Below are positions 58,767 through 64,000 of a stretch of DNA of 64,000 nt, in pieces. The stretch covers positions 2,554,270 through 2,618,269 of the forward strand of contig NC_015666.1 in NCBI RefSeq assembly GCF_000217715.1. Direction: 5' to 3'. Made by a program: the position numbers and the translations under genes. Every line of letters begins with the position of its first letter. The first letter of the stretch is position 1. Source of the DNA: Halopiger xanaduensis SH-6. GTDB taxonomy: Archaea; Halobacteriota; Halobacteria; Halobacteriales; Natrialbaceae. The notes under the pieces are model-generated. The model was not told where the DNA came from, ran no database searches, and worked only from the letters and a program-made list of their open reading frames with translations.

Positions 58767-59042
58767 ATGCAGTCACCCGCGTCCGTCGTCGACCGCACCG
58801 ACGCACCGACCGACCGACCGCGAGAGACGATCGACGTGCGATCGCTCGGCCCGCCTGAGCCGCTGAAGCGGACTCTCGAGACCCTCGTCGACCTGTCCGA
58901 CGAGACGGTGCTCGTCCAGCGCAACGACCGGGTGCCCCAGTTCCTCTTCCCGAAACTCGAGGATCGGGGCTACGCTCACGAGAGCGTGGAACTCGAGGGC
59001 GAGGACGAAGTGGTGACCGTTATCTGGTCGCCCGACGCCTGA
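58767..59042 (+). CDS. DUF2249 (TusA-like) protein 3
   Basis: 91 residues from the ATG at 58767. MQSPASVVDRTDAPTDRPRE is an extra leading segment; the fold begins TIDVRSLGPPEPLKRTLETL and ends ESVELEGEDEVVTVIWSPDA. The EPKPL motif of the other two copies is replaced by RVPQFLFPKLEDRGYAHE, so it has diverged. Third of the tandem set. Confidence 0.8.
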   Translation: MQSPASVVDRTDAPTDRPRETIDVRSLGPPEPLKRTLETLVDLSDETVLVQRNDRVPQFLFPKLEDRGYAHESVELEGEDEVVTVIWSPDA

Positions 59043-59098
59043 CCCCGAGCCGCGCTCGCCGGCGGCCGCTCGCATTTCTCCGCTACTCGGCACCCAGA

Positions 59099-60013
59099 CT
59101 ACTCGCCACCCAGATGCTCGAGCAGCGTCGCCGTCAGCCGCTCGGGCTCCTCGTGTTGCACCCAGTGGCTCGTCCCCTCGAACAGCTCGAGGCGCCGCCC
59201 CTCGCGGGCGCAGTAGTCGTAGCTGTCGACGACCAGTTCGGTTCCCAGCGCCGCGTCGTCGGTGCCCCAGGCGAGCAGCGTCGGCGCCTCGACGCGGTCC
59301 CGCGGTGGGTTCGTCCCGTATCTGGCGCTCGCCCGGTACCAGTTGATCATCGCGGTCAGCGCTCCGTCCCGGCTCCACGCGCGCCGGTAGTGCTCGAGAT
59401 CCGCGTCGGAGAAGGTTCCCGGCGCCGACGTCCCACGAAGGGCGCGCTCGAGGAGTCGGAAGTCGTCGTACCGGCAGCATAGTTCGGGCAACCGGGGCAC
59501 CTGGAAGCAGGCGGCGTACCAGCTCCGGCGCATCTGTGCGGGGTTCGATCGGAGGTGGCGCTGAAACACGGTCGGGTGGGGCGCGTTGACGATCGCGAGC
59601 CGATCGACGACTTCGTGGTGGCGAAGCGCGAGGTCCCAGGCGACCATCCCGCCCCAGTCGTGGCCGACGACGTGGGCGGCGTCTCGATCCGCCGATCCGA
59701 TCAGTTCGACGATATCTCGGGAAAGCTGTTTCTGATGATACGCACGCACTGGCGCTGGCTTCTCGCTCAGATTGTAGCCGCGCTGATCGGGCACGAGCAC
59801 CCGGTAACCGGCGTCGACGAGCGGACCGATCTGTTCGTGCCAGCCGTACCAGAACTCCGGAAACCCGTGGAGCAAGACGACGAGCGGGTCATTCGGATCG
59901 CCGGCGGCGACGACGTGGAGGTCGACGCCGTTGACGGTCCGCACGTCGGTCGTCGCGTCGACCGACGATAGTTTCGACGCGTCCGCTTGCGGGGACACTG
60001 CGTTCGCGCTCAT
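59099..60013 (-). CDS. Alpha/beta hydrolase (epoxide-hydrolase-like)
   Basis: 304 residues from the ATG at 60013 (MSANAVSPQADASKLSSVDA). LHGFPEFWYGWHEQIGPLVD is the oxyanion-hole HGFPE motif, VVGHDWGGMVAWDLALRHHE carries the nucleophile Asp (GHDWGG), and the catalytic His is in FEGTSHWVQHEEPERL. An Asp nucleophile suggests epoxide hydrolase or haloalkane dehalogenase rather than esterase. It is divergent from nirK. The TTG at 60043 is a less likely start. Confidence 0.9.
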   Translation of the reverse strand: MSANAVSPQADASKLSSVDATTDVRTVNGVDLHVVAAGDPNDPLVVLLHGFPEFWYGWHEQIGPLVDAGYRVLVPDQRGYNLSEKPAPVRAYHQKQLSRDIVELIGSADRDAAHVVGHDWGGMVAWDLALRHHEVVDRLAIVNAPHPTVFQRHLRSNPAQMRRSWYAACFQVPRLPELCCRYDDFRLLERALRGTSAPGTFSDADLEHYRRAWSRDGALTAMINWYRASARYGTNPPRDRVEAPTLLAWGTDDAALGTELVVDSYDYCAREGRRLELFEGTSHWVQHEEPERLTATLLEHLGGE

Positions 60014-60086
60014 ACCCGTCCGTACGACGCCGCAGGCTTTCAACCTCTGCCGTTATGGCGCAGCGATATCGATCGAGACGTCTACC

Positions 60087-60098
60087 CGAACATGTTCG
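60087..60098 (+). promoter_or_regulatory. CGAA-N4-TTCG site 5 (nirK)
   Basis: CGAACATGTTCG, a perfect 12-bp palindrome between the alpha/beta hydrolase and nirK. With the usual 45-nt spacing the transcription start falls near 60137, leaving a leader of about 40 nt that holds GAGGAG (60163-60168), a Shine-Dalgarno before the ATG at 60176. An alternative TATA (CTTATATG, 60150-60157) would give a leaderless mRNA. Confidence 0.6.
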
Positions 60099-60175
60099 AG
60101 ATGTTTCCTTCTTTCAGGGAATCGTCGATGGACCTGTACGTATGACCACCTTATATGGGAATGAGGAGAAGGACA

Positions 60176-61285
60176 ATGACCACAACCGCAGCCAACCGAC
60201 GGCAGTTCATGCAGGCGCTCGGGGCAACAGGCGTAGTCGCAATCGCCGGTTGCCTCAGCAACGACGACGTGTCGGGGAACAGTACGACGACCGAGACCGA
60301 AGCGGTCGACGAGGGACTGCCGGCGGCGAAGGCTGCCGACGTCGACCGGATCGCCCGCGATCCGACCGACATCCCGGCTCCCGTCGACTGGACGGAGCCC
60401 CGCGAACACGACATCACGATCCGCACGAAGCGGGTCACCGCCGAGATCGAACCCGGGGTCACGTTCGACTACATGACCTTCGAGGGGCAGGTTCCCGGAC
60501 CGATGGTACGGGTCCGCAAGGGCGACCGGGTAAACCTCACGTTCGAGGTGCCCGAGGAGACGAACCTCGAGGCCCACAACGTGGACTTCCACGCGGTCTA
60601 CGGGCCAGGCGGGGGTGCCGAAGCGACGACCGTCGCGCCGGGCGACGAGCCGGCCGAGATCAGCTTCACCGCCGAGTACGCCGGCGCGTTCGTCTACCAC
60701 TGTGCGATCCCCAACATGGATCAGCACATCAGCGCCGGCATGTTCGGGACGATCCTCGTCGAGCCCGAGGAGGGACTCCCCGAAGTCGATCGGGAGTTCT
60801 ACCTGGGGCAGCACGAGATCTACACCGACGGCGCAGTCGGCGAGGAGGGCCACCACGCCTTCGACTTCGACGGCATGAAGACGGAGGACCCGACCTACGT
60901 CGTCTTCAACGGCCAGGCCTACGGCCTCACCGAGGACGGCGTCGGGGCGATGGAAGCCGAAGTCGGCGAGACCGCGCGGGTGTACTTCGCCAACGGCGGC
61001 CCGAACTTCACCAGCGCGCTACACCCGATCGGCAACGTCTGGCACCGCTACTACCGCGACGGCGACCTGCTGAGCGAGCCCGATCGGAACATCGAGACGG
61101 CGCCGGTCGCGCCCGGGACCACCACCGTCGGCGAGATGGAGTTCCCCGTCCCCGGTCCGGTCAAGATCGTCGACCACGCGCTCTCGCGGGCCGGCCGCCG
61201 CGGCGCGCTGGCCGCGATCGACGTGACGGGCGAGGAAAACCCGGAAATCTACGACGAGACGCCGGCCGACAACGAGACGCAGTGA
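60176..61285 (+). CDS. nirK: Copper-containing nitrite reductase NirK
   Basis: 369 residues from the ATG at 60176. Tat lipoprotein leader: NRRQFMQALGATGVV with lipobox IAGC (Cys26). Copper ligands are in order: H134 and C176, H184, M189 (type 1) and H139, H175, H283 (type 2), within EAHNVDFHAVYG, FVYHCAIPNMDQHISAGMFG and TSALHPIGNVW; D137 is the catalytic Asp. The C-terminal domain resembles AniA-type enzymes. It reduces nitrite to nitric oxide outside the membrane. No nitric oxide reductase is in the window. Confidence 0.93.
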   Translation: MTTTAANRRQFMQALGATGVVAIAGCLSNDDVSGNSTTTETEAVDEGLPAAKAADVDRIARDPTDIPAPVDWTEPREHDITIRTKRVTAEIEPGVTFDYMTFEGQVPGPMVRVRKGDRVNLTFEVPEETNLEAHNVDFHAVYGPGGGAEATTVAPGDEPAEISFTAEYAGAFVYHCAIPNMDQHISAGMFGTILVEPEEGLPEVDREFYLGQHEIYTDGAVGEEGHHAFDFDGMKTEDPTYVVFNGQAYGLTEDGVGAMEAEVGETARVYFANGGPNFTSALHPIGNVWHRYYRDGDLLSEPDRNIETAPVAPGTTTVGEMEFPVPGPVKIVDHALSRAGRRGALAAIDVTGEENPEIYDETPADNETQ

Positions 61286-61444
61286 CGGCGACCACCCGCC
61301 CGCTTTTTCGCGGCGCCCGACGGCACGGTCACAGAGCTAGTTCTGAACGTGCACCGGCGACCTAGAAAAACGCGCTCGAGCGACGAGAGGGCGAGAGGAC
61401 GAAAGCGGCGAGAGGGCGAGAGGACGAAAGCGGCGCGACCGCCG

Positions 61445-61579
61445 TTACGTCCACACGTCCAGACACTCCGTCGAACAAAAGTGGAGGTCGATCCGTTCGT
61501 TCGGCTCGGACGCGACGTGCGTGGTCAGCGTGTATGCGATCTCCGACTCCGACTCGCAGTTATCGCATTCGCGGTGCAT
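61445..61579 (-). CDS. 44-residue zinc-finger protein
   Basis: Open from the ATG at 61579 to a TAA at 61445: MHRECDNCESESEIAYTLTT, then HVASEPNERIDLHFCSTECL and DVWT. The CxxC near the start and the FCSTEC at the end make a treble-clef-like zinc site as in haloarchaeal mini zinc-fingers. A TATA-like GAATATAGCG (about 61599-61608) on the minus strand lies 25 nt upstream. Function unknown; similar tiny zinc proteins are numerous in haloarchaea. Confidence 0.68.
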   Translation of the reverse strand: MHRECDNCESESEIAYTLTTHVASEPNERIDLHFCSTECLDVWT

Positions 61580-61716
61580 ACCGAACCCGTAGCGATGCGC
61601 TATATTCAGTATGGGCCGATTATCAGGATTAAGATCGTATTGGTATCGCTAACAGTCGGCTCAACACGGTGTGAGTATCGGCAGACAGACGAGGGGCGAC
61701 GAGCCACAACGTGGAA

Positions 61717-62694
61717 TCAGGCCGGTGCGGCTTCCTCGGCCTCGAGGAGTTCGTGGTACCGGTTGCGGATCGTCACTTCGGAGATGTTCGCGACCTCGCT
61801 GACGTCGTTCTGCGTGACCTTTTCGTTCGTCAGGAGCGCGCCGGCGTAGACCGCGGCGGCCGCGAGGCCGACCGGCGACTTGCCGCTGTGAATGCCCGAG
61901 TCCTTGGCCGTCTTGAGCAGCTGTCGGGCGCGGCGCTCGGTCTCGTCGGGGAGGTCGAGATCGCTCGCGAAGCGGGGCACGTAGCTCTCGGGGTCGGCCG
62001 GCTGGACCTCGAGGCCCAGTTCCCGGATGACGTAGCGGTAGGTGCGGGCGATCTCGTCCTTCTCGACGCGGGAGACCGCGTCGATCTCGTCTAAGCTGCG
62101 CGGGGTGCCGGCCTGCCGGGCGGCGGCGTACAGCGAGGCCGTCGAGACGCCTTCGATCGACCGTCCGGGAAGGAGGTCCTCCTCGAGGGCGCGGCGGTAG
62201 ATCACGCTGGCCGTTTCGCGGACGTTCTCGGGGAGGCCGAGCGCGGAGGCCATCCGGTCGATTTCGCCCAGCGCCTGCTTTAAGTTGCGCTCCTTGGAGT
62301 CGCGGGTGCGGAACCGCTCGTTCCAGGTGCGAAGGCGCTGCATCTTCTGGCGCTGGCGGCTCGAGAGGGAGCGGCCGTAGGCGTCCTTGTCCTGCCAGCC
62401 GATGTTGGTCGAGAGCCCCTGATCGTGCATCATGTTGGTCGTCGGGGCGCCGACGCGGGACTTCTCGTCCTTCTCGGCGGCGTCGAAGGCCCGCCACTCG
62501 GGCCCGCGGTCGATTTCGCCTTCGTCGACGACGAGACCGCAATCGTCGCAGACCGTTTCGGCGTGCTCGGCGTCCGAGACGAGTCGACCGCCACACTCCG
62601 GACACTGTTCCCGTTCGCCCGCCTGCTCGTGCGACTCCTCCTGGGTGCCCTGGCGTTGCTCGTCGCTGCGAGTTCGAATACTGGTGTCAGTCAT
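61717..62694 (-). CDS. tfb: Transcription initiation factor IIB (TFB)
   Basis: 325 residues. The zinc ribbon is [20 protein letters not shown] plus [16 protein letters not shown]; the B-reader/linker follows ([20 protein letters not shown]), then two cyclin repeats ([20 protein letters not shown] and [20 protein letters not shown]...; [20 protein letters not shown] and [20 protein letters not shown]). It recruits RNA polymerase to TATA/BRE promoters. Haloarchaea carry several TFBs; which one this is cannot be told. Confidence 0.95.
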   Translation of the reverse strand: MTDTSIRTRSDEQRQGTQEESHEQAGEREQCPECGGRLVSDAEHAETVCDDCGLVVDEGEIDRGPEWRAFDAAEKDEKSRVGAPTTNMMHDQGLSTNIGWQDKDAYGRSLSSRQRQKMQRLRTWNERFRTRDSKERNLKQALGEIDRMASALGLPENVRETASVIYRRALEEDLLPGRSIEGVSTASLYAAARQAGTPRSLDEIDAVSRVEKDEIARTYRYVIRELGLEVQPADPESYVPRFASDLDLPDETERRARQLLKTAKDSGIHSGKSPVGLAAAAVYAGALLTNEKVTQNDVSEVANISEVTIRNRYHELLEAEEAAPA

Positions 62695-62895
62695 TGTATT
62701 GGACTGTCAGAACCTCGGTGAAAACGCTCGAATCCGTAGTGCTCCCTAGTAACGAACGACGCTCACTTAAATACTGCGATACGATTCGCTGCCCGCAGCA
62801 CGGCCCGATCACCCGCGTCGAGCGCCGGCCGAGACGGGCCGAACCGGTCCTCGCGTATCGAAACCCTTACTCTCCGGAAGGCGGTTCGAACAGGT

Positions 62896-63174
62896 ATGAG
62901 CGACGACGCCGTCAGTCCCGAGGAGGTCCGCCACGTCGCGGAGCTGGCTCGCGTCGACCTCGAGGACGACGAGGTCGACCAGTTCGCCCGGCAGTTCGCG
63001 GATATCCTCGAGTACTTCGAGACGCTGGACGAGGTCCCCGAGGTCGACCGCGAGGCCGACCTCGCGAACGTGATGCGACCCGACGAGGAGCGCGACTCCC
63101 TCGATACGGAGGAGGCGCTGCGCAACGCGCCGGAAACCGAGGACGGCTACTTCAAGGGGCCGAACGTCTCGTAA
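62896..63174 (+). CDS. gatC: Glutamyl/aspartyl-tRNA amidotransferase subunit C
   Basis: 92 residues, full length. [20 protein letters not shown], then [20 protein letters not shown] and [18 protein letters not shown], the family's extended wrap-around peptide ending with FKxP. It stabilises GatA in the GatCAB amidotransferase that makes Gln-tRNA or Asn-tRNA. The gatA ATG follows after 2 nt. Confidence 0.93.
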   Translation: MSDDAVSPEEVRHVAELARVDLEDDEVDQFARQFADILEYFETLDEVPEVDREADLANVMRPDEERDSLDTEEALRNAPETEDGYFKGPNVS

Positions 63175-63176
63175 CC

Positions 63177-64000
63177 ATGTCCGAGAACATCTACATCACC
63201 GAGGAGCGAATCGAGGGCGCCGACGACGGCCCGCTGGCGGACGCCACCGTCGCGGTCAAGGACAACATCTCTACCGAGGGCGTCCGAACGACCTGCGGCT
63301 CGGCCATGCTCGAGGAGTACGTCCCGCCGTACGACGCGACGGTCGTCTCCCGCCTCAAAGAGGCCGGAGCGACCATCGTCGGCAAGGCCAACATGGACGA
63401 GTTCGGGATGGGGACGACCACCGAAACCTCCGCGTTCGGCGCGACGGACAACCCCGCCGCGCCGGGCCGCGTCCCCGGCGGCTCCTCGGGCGGCTCCGCC
63501 GCCGCCGTCGCCGCGGGCGAGGCCGACCTCGCGCTCGGCTCCGACACCGGCGGCTCGGTCCGCTGTCCGGCCGCCTTCTGCGGCGTCGTCGGCATCAAGC
63601 CCACTTACGGCCTGGTCTCGCGGTACGGGCTCGTCGCCTACGCCAACAGTCTCGAGCAGATCGGCCCGTTCGCAAACACCGTCGAGGACGCCGCCGCGCT
63701 GCTCGACGTGATCGCCGGCGAGGACGAGCGCGACGCGACCACCCGCGAACCACAACTCGAGGGCGAGAGCTACGCCGCTGCCGCGACCGCCGACGTCGAC
63801 GGCCTCACGATCGGCGTCCCGACGGAGCTGCTCGAGGGCGCCGACGAGGGCGTCGTCGAGACCTTCTGGGACGCGATTGCGGACCTCGAGGACCGCGGCG
63901 CCGAGTACCACGAGGTCTCGCTGCCGTCCGTCGAGCACGCCGTCGAGGCTTACTACGTGATCGCGATGTCGGAAGCCTCCTCGAACCTCGCGCGGTTTGA
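63177..64000 (+). CDS. gatA: Glutamyl/aspartyl-tRNA amidotransferase subunit A (truncated by window end)
   Basis: The ATG at 63177 opens a frame of 274 codons that is still open at the window end. [20 protein letters not shown], the catalytic Lys in [35 protein letters not shown], and the Ser-cis-Ser-Lys amidase stretch [20 protein letters not shown] and [20 protein letters not shown]. Visible C-terminal part: [15 protein letters not shown]. It releases ammonia from glutamine and transfers it to the mischarged tRNA. Confidence 0.95.
   Translation, partial: MSENIYITEERIEGADDGPLADATVAVKDNISTEGVRTTCGSAMLEEYVPPYDATVVSRLKEAGATIVGKANMDEFGMGTTTETSAFGATDNPAAPGRVPGGSSGGSAAAVAAGEADLALGSDTGGSVRCPAAFCGVVGIKPTYGLVSRYGLVAYANSLEQIGPFANTVEDAAALLDVIAGEDERDATTREPQLEGESYAAAATADVDGLTIGVPTELLEGADEGVVETFWDAIADLEDRGAEYHEVSLPSVEHAVEAYYVIAMSEASSNLARF

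Noticed and set aside
60142-60175. ATG at 60142 or 60155 as the nirK start
   Set aside because: 60142 is in a different frame from the nitrite reductase. 60155 gives an arginine-rich prefix before the Tat leader; 60176 gives a standard seven-residue n-region and has GAGGAG upstream.

Overview
The window is chromosomal DNA of a haloarchaeon. The genome is GC-rich with strongly GC-biased third codon positions and the predicted proteins are very acidic. Many start codons lie 25-30 nt after a TATA-like element with no Shine-Dalgarno, as expected for leaderless mRNAs. Archaeal markers are uL11, uL1, uL10/P0 and P1/L12, a TFB, an archaeal-type PurL, Tat lipoproteins, HTH-10 and HalX regulators, and Brp/Blh. 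Gene content suggests the Natrialbales (Haloterrigena/Natrinema-like), but the genus is a guess. I saw no tRNA, rRNA, CRISPR array, intact insertion sequence or prophage.

Layout. 0-3.7 kb: PRC-barrel protein (cut by the left edge), and an overlapping pair of a DRTGG/phosphotransacetylase-like protein and ADP-forming acyl-CoA synthetase. 3.9-7.1 kb: zinc-type ABC importer (permease, ATPase, His-rich lipoprotein) with a palindromic candidate operator. 7.2-9.7 kb: YihY-type membrane protein, DpsA, and a 54-residue protein, with copies of a DtxR-like promoter motif. 9.8-22.2 kb: macro domain, PurM, metal-dependent hydrolase, GNAT, CDP-alcohol phosphatidyltransferase plus PHP, M50 protease plus TraB, hotdog thioesterase, S66 peptidase, HAD phosphatase, SHOCT protein, and several tiny zinc-ribbon proteins. 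22.4-26.2 kb: MFS transporter, PEP carboxykinase, HEWD protein, CutA. 26.3-30.1 kb: rpl11, an unrelated reversed membrane gene, then rpl1-rpl10-rpl12 behind a structured leader. 30.3-32.2 kb: lycopene cyclase overlapping a Brp/Blh beta-carotene oxygenase, which together make retinal; no opsin is in the window. 32.3-40.9 kb: TctA-type permease, BtpA, old-yellow-enzyme, redoxin, Lrp/AsnC plus aminotransferase, GNAT, DJ-1. 41.1-46.1 kb: a PAS-PAS-GAF kinase-like protein whose H-box His is Asn, a HalX response regulator, PurL. 46.3-51.1 kb: membrane protein, MFS divergent from ArsR-ArsC, PHP plus asparagine-synthase-like. 51.1-52.6 kb: cupin and Mrp/NBP35 ATPase.

The most interesting part is 52.7-61.3 kb. 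An Fe-S protein, an NrfD-like membrane quinol subunit and two near-duplicate small membrane subunits form an operon without a molybdopterin catalytic subunit. Next come a cupin, an HTH-10 regulator divergent from three tandem DUF2249 genes, an alpha/beta hydrolase and a copper nitrite reductase (NirK). Six copies of a CGAA-N4-TTCG-type inverted repeat (one with a mismatch) lie in the gaps. At the regulator and at each DUF2249 gene the site is centred 44.5-46.5 nt upstream of the start codon. This looks like an anaerobic respiration/denitrification regulon with an autoregulated HTH-10 protein. The window ends with a 44-residue zinc-finger protein, TFB, gatC and a right-truncated gatA.

All calls come from reading the sequence; no database search was run.
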